Shown: one piece after another, positions 27,321 through 35,695 of the stretch | How the letters are laid out: each line of letters begins with the position of its first letter | How positions within the stretch are numbered: position 1 is the first letter of the stretch | From: CAYHPY01 sp964358485 | Lineage (GTDB): Bacteria > Elusimicrobiota > Elusimicrobia > UBA1565 > UBA9628 | Direction: 5' to 3' | Assembly (NCBI GenBank): GCA_964358485.1 | Contig: CAYHPY010000002.1 | Location: 1 to 64,000, forward strand | DNA length: 64,000 nucleotides | Translations under genes and position numbers: made by a program | Notes under the pieces: model-generated | The model's database searches: none | What the model saw: only the letters and a program-made list of their open reading frames with translations | What the model was told of the DNA's origin: nothing

Positions 27321-30076
27321 TGGCCCAGTGTCCCGGTTGCGGGTACGCCAACCCCGACGAGGCCGCGTTCTGCTCCTTGTGCTACGCGGTGCTCAAAAAG
27401 GAGCTCCGCGCCTCCTCGCCGGAGGTGGCCCATGGGGTGGCGGGCGTTGGCGAGGCCCGGCCCAATTCCGCCGGCTCCCCTTCGGGGCCTCCTCCCGGGC
27501 ACGAGATGGCCGGAACGGGCGACATCCTCATGGCCCAACAATTGGTCGCGCGGGGAAACGCCGCCGACCTTCCCCGGGCCTTGGAGTTGGTCGACCGTGG
27601 GTTGGCGGCGATGCCGGCGGAGGCGAAAAAACTCCCTCCGTCGGCGGTCTTCTGGACCGTCAAGGGTATCTGCCTCAACCGGCTCGGCCGCAAGGAAGAA
27701 GCGCTCAAGATTTTCGATTTGGCCTTGGAATTGGACCCCGGTTACGCCATCGCCTGGAACAATCGGGGCAACGTGCTCGACGACCTGGGCCGGCTCGAGG
27801 AATCCTTGGCCGCCTACGACAAGGCGGTCGCCCTCGATCCCCGGGACGCCAATTCCTTTTGCGACCGGGGCTACGTCCTTCGCAAGCTCAAGCGCGTGGA
27901 GGAGGCGGTCGCTTCCTACGATCAGGCCCTGAAACTGGCTCCGAATCACCTGCTGGCTTGGAACAACAAGGGCAACGCCCTCCTGGCGCTCAAACGGTGG
28001 AAGGACGCCGTCGCCTGTTACGACCAGGTCCTCGGGATTGAGCCGACTCACCAGAACGCCGTCGCCTCCCGCCAGCACGCCTTGGCCCAGCTGGGGCAGG
28101 CGGCGGAGGCGCGGCCGGTGAACAACCCTCATGCCTCGGAGTTCTACCGTCAGGCCGGGGAACTTCTTGAGCAGGGGAGAGTGGAAGAGGCGTTGGCCGC
28201 CCAGGGCCGCGCGCTGGCGTTGGAGGCGCACCCCGACGGCTGGGCCAATCAGGCGGCGATGCTCAAGCGGCTGGGGCGTCTGGAGGAGGCGCTGGCTTGT
28301 TTCGACGCGGGCCTGGCGCTGGCGCCCGGCGACTCGATGTTTTGGTACAACAAGGGGAATACTTATTTCGCCCTGAACCTTTTCGATGAGGCCGTGGCCG
28401 CCTACGACAAGTGCCTTGAGGGGAACGCCGTTTTCCTCGGGGCCTGGCACAACAAGGGGGCGGCATTCGAGAATCTGGGCCGGCCGATGGAGGCCAGCCT
28501 CTGCTACGGCCGCGCCGTCAAAATTTCCCCCCAATACCAGAAAGCCGTCGAGGCCTTGGGCCGGTTGAAGGCCCAGCTGGGCCCGTACGCTCCTCCCGAG
28601 GGATTTCAGGACGCGGACATTTCCGTCGAGCCGGTTCCTCCGGCCGAACTCAAGCACATGGTCATCAAGGCGGCCGGTCTTTTGCGTTTGAAATTATTTG
28701 AGGAGGGTATCCGCTGGTGCGACAAGGCAATCGCGCTGGATGCCGGTTTTGGCCAGGCGTGGCTGGGAAAATCCCTCGGCCTGCGGGGGCTGGGCTTGAC
28801 TCCGGAGAGCGATGAAGCCTTGAGGAAGGCCCTGAAGGCGACGCCGCTTCTGCCGGAGGCTTGGGTCCAGCTGGGCGTGGTTGAGCGGGAAGCCGGCCGG
28901 CCCCAAAGGGCGCTGGCCGCATTCCAAAAAGGCGCCTCCTTGTTCGGCAAGGGGAAGGGACAGGAAAACGTGTCGGCCGCCGTGAAGGGGGAGGCTGAGA
29001 GGTTGTCCGGAGCCGGCGCGACAGCCGATGAGGGAATTCTCAAGGAGTTCCAAGCGCCGGAATCTCCCCGGGTTGCCAAGCCGACGCCCGCCCCGTCTCC
29101 CGCCGCCGCGGCGGCCTCGGGGGCGACGGCCTTGGACCACAATGAGGCGGGAGTGGCGTTGTTCAACCAGAAGCGCTACGCCGAAGCCCTCGCTTCCTAC
29201 GATCGGGCTTTGGCTCTTGATTCACGCTACGGCGTCGCATGGGCGAACAAAGCAAACGCGCTGTTCGCGCTGGGGCGGGGCAAGGAGGCCGGTCCTTGCT
29301 TTGAGCGGGCCATCCTGATCGCTCCGATCGGCTCCGACGCATGGTACAGCAAAGCTTTCGTCGAGAAATCCCTGGCCGAATGGCCCAGGGCTCTGCGCTC
29401 CTATGAGAGATTTTTCGCCTTGGCCAGGCCGGATCAGGCGGAGTTGGTCGCCAAGGCCCGGGGGTATCATCAGGAGTTGGTCGGACAGGGAGTGGCTCCC
29501 GGCCCCAAGGAGGCCGTGGTCCTGGTCAGCGAGGGCTTTGAGGCTTGCGCCGCCGAGCGCATCCAGGAGGGAGTGGCGCTTTTTGATCAGGCCTTGCGTT
29601 TGTCCAATTGGGCCGAAGCGTGGCACTACAAGGGGATGGGCATGGTCTCTTTGGGCAACGATGATGAGGCGCTTCGGTGCTATGACCAGGCGGTTACGGT
29701 CGATTCGACCTTGGCGCGCGCCTGGTATGACCGGGGAGTGGTGCTCGGCCGACAGGGCAACCAGGCCGAAGCGGTCAAATCCTACACGCAGGCGGTTTCC
29801 CGGGACCCGAGGATGAAGGAGGCCTGGAGCAATATGGGGCGATTGCTGGGGAGCATGGGCCGCGTTCAGGAATCTTTGGCCTGCGTCGACAAGGCGCTTG
29901 AGCTCGATCCCCGCTCCCCCATCATCTGGATGAACAAGGCTTTGGCCGAGGATACCCTCCAACGATTCGCGGAGGCACGGCGCTCCTACCAGGAATTCCT
30001 CAAATACGCCCTTCCCGAGCACGCCCGCCAGATCGACCACGCCAAAAAACGCCTCGCCGAAATGCCCAATTCTTGA
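27320..30076 (+). CDS. Large zinc-ribbon TPR protein
   Basis: 918 aa. Zinc ribbon CPGCGYANPDEAAFCSLC at 4-21, then at least three blocks of TPRs (about 60-260, 270-430, 440-900) separated by Pro/Ala linkers (for example near 575-600). Many units read AWNNKGNALLALKRWKDAVACYDQ. It is a longer paralogue of the preceding gene, translationally coupled through TGATGG. No catalytic domain is visible. Cytosolic scaffold by inference. Confidence 0.87.
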   Translation: MAQCPGCGYANPDEAAFCSLCYAVLKKELRASSPEVAHGVAGVGEARPNSAGSPSGPPPGHEMAGTGDILMAQQLVARGNAADLPRALELVDRGLAAMPAEAKKLPPSAVFWTVKGICLNRLGRKEEALKIFDLALELDPGYAIAWNNRGNVLDDLGRLEESLAAYDKAVALDPRDANSFCDRGYVLRKLKRVEEAVASYDQALKLAPNHLLAWNNKGNALLALKRWKDAVACYDQVLGIEPTHQNAVASRQHALAQLGQAAEARPVNNPHASEFYRQAGELLEQGRVEEALAAQGRALALEAHPDGWANQAAMLKRLGRLEEALACFDAGLALAPGDSMFWYNKGNTYFALNLFDEAVAAYDKCLEGNAVFLGAWHNKGAAFENLGRPMEASLCYGRAVKISPQYQKAVEALGRLKAQLGPYAPPEGFQDADISVEPVPPAELKHMVIKAAGLLRLKLFEEGIRWCDKAIALDAGFGQAWLGKSLGLRGLGLTPESDEALRKALKATPLLPEAWVQLGVVEREAGRPQRALAAFQKGASLFGKGKGQENVSAAVKGEAERLSGAGATADEGILKEFQAPESPRVAKPTPAPSPAAAAASGATALDHNEAGVALFNQKRYAEALASYDRALALDSRYGVAWANKANALFALGRGKEAGPCFERAILIAPIGSDAWYSKAFVEKSLAEWPRALRSYERFFALARPDQAELVAKARGYHQELVGQGVAPGPKEAVVLVSEGFEACAAERIQEGVALFDQALRLSNWAEAWHYKGMGMVSLGNDDEALRCYDQAVTVDSTLARAWYDRGVVLGRQGNQAEAVKSYTQAVSRDPRMKEAWSNMGRLLGSMGRVQESLACVDKALELDPRSPIIWMNKALAEDTLQRFAEARRSYQEFLKYALPEHARQIDHAKKRLAEMPNS

Positions 30077-30133
30077 AATGGGGACAGCCCCGAATTTTAC
30101 CGAGAACGGTCAAATTGGGGGCTGTCCCCATTT
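30076..30133. repeat. REP-like long hairpin
   Basis: Arms AAATGGGGACAGCCCC (30076-30091) and GGGGCTGTCCCCATTT (30118-30133), with partly paired GAATTTT/CAAATT and an inner ACCG-AGAA-CGGT tip. The whole 58 nt can fold into one stem. GGGGACAGCCCC-type hairpins are the shape of repeats mobilised by IS200-like/RAYT transposases. It begins at the last base of the upstream stop codon and may also act as its terminator. Confidence 0.7.
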
Positions 30134-30223
30134 TAATTTTATTTCCGTGTTATAAAATTTTCGAGGTCGCGGGCGGGGAAGGGGCGGCGAAGGCGGCTGC
30201 CGTCCTCCCGCGGGAGCCGATTT

Positions 30224-30991
30224 TCAGCCCGGCCTCCGGTTCAGGGCGTCGAGCTTGGCCTCGATGCGGACAAGGTCCTCCCGCAAGACCGAAATCTCGT
30301 CGGATTCCTCAAGGCTTTGGAGATTGTTCATGAGGATTCCGATGACGGCGTTGAGCGAGAAGAAGGTGGCGGCGAAGATGAAGCTGATGAAGAAAAGCCA
30401 GCAATGGGGCTCGTGGACCATCACGCGGTGCATGACCCCGGACCAGCCCTCGAGCGTCATCACCTGGAAAAGGGTGAGCAGGCTTTTGTCCAGGGTTCCG
30501 AAGAGCTCCGGGGCGGCGGCGCCGAAGAGGAAGGTGCCGGCGGTGCCGTAGACGTAAAAGAGGAGGCTGAGAATGATCAGGACGTTGCCCAGGTCCGGAA
30601 GGCTGGAAAACAGAAGCTGCACGATCCTCTGCAGGCCGGGGAGGACCGTCACCGTTCGCAGGACGCGAAGCACGCGGAGCAGTCGAAAGACCATGAGGAA
30701 GTCGGACTCCGGCAGGTAGCCCGCCGAGACGACCAGGACGTCGAACCATTGCCAGGGATCGCGGAAGAAGCGCCGCGTGGGATGGGCGGCGGCCAGGCGG
30801 AGGAAAATTTCCACGGTGAACAATCTCAGAATCGCCTGGTCGATGAATGAGAGCAGCCCGCCGAATCGGGAGGAAATGGAGGGGTAGGTTTCCAGGCCGA
30901 TGGCGGCGGCGTTGATGAGGATCAAGGCCATGATCGTCCCGCGGAAGCCCCGGGAATCCACGAAACTCCGGAACTTCTGGACGCCGCTCAC
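30224..30991 (-). CDS. BacNav-type voltage-gated ion channel
   Basis: 255 aa, six transmembrane helices. S4 carries four arginines at three-residue spacing (FRLLRVLRVLRTVTVLPGL). The pore reads LFQVMTLEGWSGV, close to the sodium-selective TLESWxx filter of NaChBac/NavAb but with Gly for Ser. The C-terminus (LEESDEISVLREDLVRIEAKLDAL) is a coiled coil that would tetramerise the channel. GTG start at 30991 overlapping the Sel1 stop (GTGA). Third gene of a leftward operon with udk and a Sel1 protein. Ion choice cannot be fixed from sequence alone. Confidence 0.88.
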   Translation of the reverse strand: MSGVQKFRSFVDSRGFRGTIMALILINAAAIGLETYPSISSRFGGLLSFIDQAILRLFTVEIFLRLAAAHPTRRFFRDPWQWFDVLVVSAGYLPESDFLMVFRLLRVLRVLRTVTVLPGLQRIVQLLFSSLPDLGNVLIILSLLFYVYGTAGTFLFGAAAPELFGTLDKSLLTLFQVMTLEGWSGVMHRVMVHEPHCWLFFISFIFAATFFSLNAVIGILMNNLQSLEESDEISVLREDLVRIEAKLDALNRRPG

Positions 30992-32208
30992 GGTTGGGCT
31001 CCCATGATCTTGAGCAGTTCCCGGGCTTCTTCGAAGCCCCCGCGCGCCGCGGCGCGGACCCAGGTCAAGACCTCCTCTCGATTGGTCACCCCGGGCCAGC
31101 CTTCCGGGTGCAGGGCCAAATGGAGGGCGGCCTCGGGATTGCCCTGCTCGGCGGCTTTGCGCGCCCAGCGGGCGGCCGTCGCCGGCTCCTTGGGCAGGCC
31201 CCGCCCCTCTTGGTAGCCGACCGCCAGTTGATGCTGGGCGGCCGCGTGTCCTTGCTCGGCGGCGATGCGAAACCAAAACGCGGCCTCCGTGTCGTTTTTT
31301 GGGATGCCCCAGCCGTTGAGATGGCAGAGCCCCATGTTGTAGGAACCGAGGCTGTAGCCCTGCTCGGCGGATTGCTTGAACCAAGCCGCGGCCTGGCCGA
31401 GGTCCCGCGCGGTCCCCCGGCTGTTGAGCAGGCACCAGCCCAGGCGGAATTGGGAGTCCGGGTCCCCCTGGGCGGCCGCCTTATGGAACCATTCCAAAGC
31501 CAGGAAATCGTCTTGGGCCAGGCCCCGTCCCTTAAAATAACAAAGGCCGAGCTTTCCCTGGCCGGACGGGTAGCCTTCGTCGGCGAGTTTGCGGAAGCAC
31601 TCGAGGGCGCGGGCGTCGTCCCGGGCGGTGCCGCAGCCCTCGAGGTGGCACCAACCGAGATTGTATTGGGCGGTGGGATGTCCCAATTCCGCGGCGCGGC
31701 GATAATGCTCGAAGGCGGCCGGCCAGCTTTGAGGGAGCCCGACTCCCTCGAAGTGGCAGACCCCCAGGCTGTAGATGGCGTCGACCTGGTCTTTTTCGGC
31801 GGCTTGGGCGTAGGCGGCGGCGGCCCCGGCGGGGTCGGGGGGGAGGCCTTCTCCGCGCTCCAGGCACCAACCCTCGAAATAGCGGGAATCGGGATCGCCG
31901 AGCCGGGCCGCTTCCCTCCAGAGGGCCAGCGCCGCCGACGCGTCCGCCGAGGCGAAGCGCTCCAGCCCGCGGGCAGAGGATTTTTGGCCCGGGGCGGATT
32001 TCGCGATGGCCCGCCGCGCGGCCTCGGCCGCCTCGGTTTTTTTCCCGAGGCGGAGCAGAACCCGCGCGATCCAATATGGCGCTTCGGGCCGGGTCGGATC
32101 GTCCACTTCGGCTTGGACGGCCAGGGACAAGGCGCGCTCCGGCATGTCCCCGCGCAGGCGTTTGGCGCATTCCCGGACGCGGGTTTCGTAAAGGGAGCCC
32201 GTGTCCAT
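30988..32208 (-). CDS. Sel1-repeat protein
   Basis: 406 aa. After a short N-terminal TPR-like part (1-90) there are about eight Sel1 repeats of 36 residues (AEKDQVDAIYSLGVCHFEGVGLPQ, AELGHPTAQYNLGWCHLEG and so on). No signal peptide. Sel1 solenoids act as protein-binding platforms. ATG shares a base with the udk stop (TGATGG), and the stop overlaps the ion channel start. A link to channel regulation is only suggested by the operon. Confidence 0.87.
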   Translation of the reverse strand: MDTGSLYETRVRECAKRLRGDMPERALSLAVQAEVDDPTRPEAPYWIARVLLRLGKKTEAAEAARRAIAKSAPGQKSSARGLERFASADASAALALWREAARLGDPDSRYFEGWCLERGEGLPPDPAGAAAAYAQAAEKDQVDAIYSLGVCHFEGVGLPQSWPAAFEHYRRAAELGHPTAQYNLGWCHLEGCGTARDDARALECFRKLADEGYPSGQGKLGLCYFKGRGLAQDDFLALEWFHKAAAQGDPDSQFRLGWCLLNSRGTARDLGQAAAWFKQSAEQGYSLGSYNMGLCHLNGWGIPKNDTEAAFWFRIAAEQGHAAAQHQLAVGYQEGRGLPKEPATAARWARKAAEQGNPEAALHLALHPEGWPGVTNREEVLTWVRAAARGGFEEARELLKIMGAQP

Positions 32209-32873
32209 CAGCGGAAGTGGTCGCGGAGCATCCGGCCCAGCCCCTCGGCGGCTTTTTCGGGGATTTCCTCTCCCTCCCAGTTGATCGAGAAGTGGGCGTT
32301 GCGTTGGGTGGGCTTGACGAAGTCCTCGTACATCGGAAGGACGGTGGAGAGGATCTGATGCTTGGAGTCTTGGATGGACCGGCCCCGTTCCTGGACGTCG
32401 CGCGACACGCGGCGCAGGACGGCGGTGGCGATTCCGGTCGAGACGAAGATTCGGTAGTCGCAGAGGGCGGTCAGTTTGGGGGGGTACAGGGCGTATAAAC
32501 CCTCGACGACCAAGAGGGGCGCGGGCTTGAGCAGCCGGGTCTGTGAGCTCCGGGTGTGGGCGGCGAAATTGTAGACCGGCTGGCGGACGGGCTTGCCCCC
32601 GAGGAGAGTTTTGAGATGGGAGACGGCGAGGGTGAAGTCGATCGCGTCCGGATGGTCGAAGTTGAAGGCCTTGCGCCTCTCGAAAGGGACTCCCCGGAGG
32701 GGCTTGTAGTAGTTGTCCAGGGAGAAAAGCCGCCCCTCGATCCCCAGCTTCCGGCTGGCGTCGATCATTTTTCGCGCGAAAGTCGTCTTGCCCGAGCCCG
32801 ACCCTCCCGCGATGGCCACCACGAACCGCTCCTGCCTGCCGTCGCTTTTCATTTCCGGTAGTCCCCCATCCAT
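32208..32873 (-). CDS. udk: Uridine kinase
   Basis: 221 aa. Phosphorylates uridine and cytidine in pyrimidine salvage. P-loop AIAGGSGSGKTTFARKM, SLDNYYKPL with the base-binding Asp/Tyr, FNFDHPDAIDF (substrate loop), VVEGLYALY (Walker B-like) and RRVSRDVQERGRS (lid). Start: ATG at 32873 (an internal ATG at 32852 is possible); -10-like TATATT sits 5 nt upstream. The frame is open further upstream through the tRNA region but that part is not protein. First gene of the udk - Sel1 - channel operon, adjacent to the tRNA-Thr site. Confidence 0.9.
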   Translation of the reverse strand: MDGGLPEMKSDGRQERFVVAIAGGSGSGKTTFARKMIDASRKLGIEGRLFSLDNYYKPLRGVPFERRKAFNFDHPDAIDFTLAVSHLKTLLGGKPVRQPVYNFAAHTRSSQTRLLKPAPLLVVEGLYALYPPKLTALCDYRIFVSTGIATAVLRRVSRDVQERGRSIQDSKHQILSTVLPMYEDFVKPTQRNAHFSINWEGEEIPEKAAEGLGRMLRDHFR

Positions 32874-32939
32874 CAAACAATATAATATGGCCCGCTCGGA
32901 AGAGCGCCCCGCGGGCCCGTTATGATAAACTAATCCGAC

Positions 32940-32976
32940 GCCCCCGTAGCTCAGTGGCAGAGCAGCAGTTTTGTAA
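32940..32976 (+). pseudogene. 5' half of host tRNA-Thr(TGT), interrupted by the island (attL)
   Basis: Acceptor strand GCCCCCG, D-arm GCTC...GAGC, anticodon 5' strand GCAGT and the loop TTTGTAA (32970-32976) with anticodon TGT. It then diverges into island DNA; no T-arm follows. The 3' half is at 61889-61922. The likely -10 TATGAT is at 32921-32926. Confidence 0.9.
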
Positions 32977-32998
32977 GCGGGTCCGACGATTCTTCGCC

Positions 32999-33014
32999 GA
33001 GCTTCGCCAAGCTC
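32999..33014. repeat. Small hairpin just inside attL
   Basis: GAGCTT-CGCC-AAGCTC, a perfect 6-bp stem in the 167-nt gene-free stretch between attL and the first island gene. CTTCGCC also occurs twice as a short direct repeat here; it might be an integrase or excisionase arm site. Confidence 0.35.
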
Positions 33015-33143
33015 AGAAGAGTTTATTCCTCCTCGCAAATTCGCGATCGGCCATCTTCTCCGAGATTCGTGGAGATTGGCCTATTTTGCCCCCCATCCGG
33101 CACCCTAATGGCACTGCGTTAAACGGCATTTAGGGGGCGAGAC

Positions 33144-34148
33144 ATGAACACTACTTGTTCTCGCCCTCAGGGGTGCGTGACCGTCCGTCACCCTCTCGTT
33201 GATAGGCACTGGCCGCCTGGTTGGGAAAGTATCGCCGGACCCTACCGTGCACACATCAAGAGCCGCATTAACAGCCGCGCATCGCGGAACCCAGTGATCA
33301 TCGAAGGACGCGCGATCGCGGAAAAACTAGCAGTACCGCCGCCGGAGGTGACCCCGCTGATGTGGAAGGCCCAGGAGGGCGCACTTCTTGCGGGAAGGGG
33401 TCGCCAAGCGAATCACGCACGAATCGCTTTCAGCCATCTTTCCCTGTATCTCGCTGCTCAGGACATTTGGCCTAAAGAGTTTGTCCCTGCTTGGATCACG
33501 ACGGACTTGGTCCTGGACGCAATTGACCCGGAGTGGCAATCCTTTATTCGACGGCTCATGGAGGAATGGACGCGCACGGGGGTGACCTATCAGATCCGTT
33601 TGCGCTGGCGACGAGTCGTGACCTGCTTCCTGTGGCAGTCCGACCTCCCCAAATCTGGGCCACTTGACCTTCCCTCACTGACAACACAATGGGGCCAATT
33701 CCTAAATAATCCTTCGGCCTGTCTTGAGTCCGCCGCCTCCATACAAAATCGCACGGGACTTCGACGTGCCATGCTGGGGGTGGTGAATATGTTCATTACA
33801 GACGGTCGCCTCGGCGGTGAAATAAGACCATATGCCGCAGTCCAGACGCCTTTCTGGGTTCCCATATCTGAGGATGTCCGGGCTGCCGCACACCGGATAC
33901 TGCCTGGAGGCGCGCACATCGACAAAAATGACCTTCGTGGGCCTTTGGCCCGCTACGTTCTCATTCACTGTCTGGGATTTTCCTCAGCACGGCCCCGAAG
34001 CGACTGCGCGGTTAACGAGCTTGAATGGGGGGAAGCCCGAGACCGTCTAACGGCTGAGCACTTTAGCCGTCAAGCAGTTGAGGCGGCGATCGCTAATACG
34101 CGACAGATCGTGGAACTTGCGGCGAAGATGAAGGAGGTGAATTCATGA
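33144..34148 (+). CDS. Unknown protein coupled to the serine recombinases
   Basis: 334 aa, not recognised. Mostly helical, basic and Trp-rich (SFIRRLMEEWTRTGVTYQIRLRWRRVVTCFLW), no signal peptide or transmembrane segment, no obvious nuclease or ATPase motif. GGGGG-type Shine-Dalgarno 5 nt before ATG. Its stop overlaps the first recombinase start (ATGA), so it is probably a recombination accessory factor or a third recombinase-complex subunit; that is an inference. A core-binding-like helical domain of a tyrosine recombinase is an alternative idea, but no catalytic residues were found. Confidence 0.6.
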   Translation: MNTTCSRPQGCVTVRHPLVDRHWPPGWESIAGPYRAHIKSRINSRASRNPVIIEGRAIAEKLAVPPPEVTPLMWKAQEGALLAGRGRQANHARIAFSHLSLYLAAQDIWPKEFVPAWITTDLVLDAIDPEWQSFIRRLMEEWTRTGVTYQIRLRWRRVVTCFLWQSDLPKSGPLDLPSLTTQWGQFLNNPSACLESAASIQNRTGLRRAMLGVVNMFITDGRLGGEIRPYAAVQTPFWVPISEDVRAAAHRILPGGAHIDKNDLRGPLARYVLIHCLGFSSARPRSDCAVNELEWGEARDRLTAEHFSRQAVEAAIANTRQIVELAAKMKEVNS

Positions 34149-35695
34149 TTTCCCCAAAATTCAGCGTGGCGTACATGCGAGTCAGTACGGCGCAGCCGAG
34201 CGAAGATAAAATCCGAGCCAACCCCGGTCGTCGCTGGCAGCAGGAAGAAAGTCTTGACAAGCAGGAAGAATACCTCGTGCCGTGGTATCAAGCGCTTAAG
34301 TTCCCCGAAGAGCTTGTTCTGTTGAAAGACGCGCGGTCTGGACGAAGGTTTGATCGAGAGCAGTTTCAGCGCCTGATTGGAATGATACACGCCAACAAGG
34401 TGGCCCGACTGTTTCTTTACGATACGAATCGGGCAAGCAGGAACAAGCAGGTGCTCCAGAAGCTCATGTGGCTCTGCCACGCGCGCGGCATCGAAGTCTG
34501 GATACACGCCCTGGGACGAAAAATCGACTGGACGGCATCCGCCGATCGCCTGCTTGTCGGACTCAAGGGGGTCATTGACCAACGCACCGTCGAGGCTCAG
34601 GCTCGAATGGTTCGGGACGGTATACGCCGAAAAATGGCCTCGGGGAAGCGGTGGGGCCATCCTCATTTCGGATACAAGTGGCTCGATAGAGCATTATCAC
34701 CGATACCCGATGAAGTGGCGGTCGTGGAGCGAATTTTCAAGGAGTGCGCGTCAGGCCGAAGCGTAGCCGCCATCGCGCGGGCTCTCGCATTCGATCTCAG
34801 GGATGGGCGCGTCCCCAATACCCACTTCGCAGGTGGTTGGACCCAGCAAGCCATCGTCAACATCTTGCGAAACCCCGAGTACCTGGGCCATACGGTGACC
34901 GGCTGGAAAGATCCGAAGACTGACCGGTTGCTGCCCCGCGAAGAATGGACAATTAAACCCAATACGCACATCGGCATTGTGGATGAAGGGTCCTACCAAA
35001 AGGCCCGCGAAGCCCTGGCCAAGCGTGGATCAAGGACTTGGCAGAAAGCCGGCGTCCCGAACCCCTTCTCTAAAAAGCTTTGGTGCGGGCATCATGACGT
35101 GCCTATCAAGGCATTAAAGTCAAAAAGCCGCGGCGAATCCATCCGCGATAGAGAACTTCGCTGCAAAGTGGAGTTTTGCCCGAACGATGGGGCCCTCCTG
35201 GGGCCAATAGCTGATGCGGTAATCGCCGGGGTTGAGGGCATCGTCAGAGACGAGCTGACCTCGCCTGAGATTGCCGATACTGTGGTAAAGATGGGTAGAA
35301 GAGCCGAAACGATGGCGGCGAGGCCCGGCAAAGATGTCAATCGGACTATCGAGCGCCTTGCGCGAGAGAAAATGGAACTTCTCCATCTCCACCTCGACGG
35401 ACAGCTTGATGTCGCAGCGTATGATTCGCGCGCCGCTCTCCTCGATATGGAGTTGGATATGTTGCGGCGCTTTGCAAAAGAGAAGGGATTGGAGAGCGCG
35501 GCGACCGAGGCTCGAAGCATCCAGCGGGATGAGCTGGTAGCTCAGCTTCGGCAATTTACCAAACACTTTTGGGCGGCGACCCCGGAGGTCCAGGCCGGCC
35601 TCCTTCGGAAAATATTACGGCAGGCCGTGATTTTCGAGAGGACGCGTGTAGAGGCGTCCTACTGGGATTTGGACACGGCGGAGGTGATTGAATGA
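34145..35695 (+). CDS. Large serine recombinase, first of tandem pair
   Basis: 516 aa. Resolvase/invertase domain at 1-160: AYMRVSTAQ with nucleophile Ser14, DARSGRRFDREQFQRL, and DTNRASRN with catalytic arginines. The recombinase domain follows (GYKWLDRALSPIPDEVAVVERIFKECASGRSVAAIARAL ... GGWTQQAIVNILRNPEYLGH), then a Cys/His cluster (CGHH...CKVEFC) and a C-terminal coiled coil with LLHLHLDGQLDVAAYDSR. Such enzymes move large elements between att sites. Overlaps both neighbours by 4 nt. Confidence 0.93.
   Translation: MISPKFSVAYMRVSTAQPSEDKIRANPGRRWQQEESLDKQEEYLVPWYQALKFPEELVLLKDARSGRRFDREQFQRLIGMIHANKVARLFLYDTNRASRNKQVLQKLMWLCHARGIEVWIHALGRKIDWTASADRLLVGLKGVIDQRTVEAQARMVRDGIRRKMASGKRWGHPHFGYKWLDRALSPIPDEVAVVERIFKECASGRSVAAIARALAFDLRDGRVPNTHFAGGWTQQAIVNILRNPEYLGHTVTGWKDPKTDRLLPREEWTIKPNTHIGIVDEGSYQKAREALAKRGSRTWQKAGVPNPFSKKLWCGHHDVPIKALKSKSRGESIRDRELRCKVEFCPNDGALLGPIADAVIAGVEGIVRDELTSPEIADTVVKMGRRAETMAARPGKDVNRTIERLAREKMELLHLHLDGQLDVAAYDSRAALLDMELDMLRRFAKEKGLESAATEARSIQRDELVAQLRQFTKHFWAATPEVQAGLLRKILRQAVIFERTRVEASYWDLDTAEVIE

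Noticed and set aside
32874..33038. Upstream extension of the uridine kinase frame
   Set aside because: It would translate the tRNA-Thr 5' half and island DNA; the kinase clearly starts at 32873.
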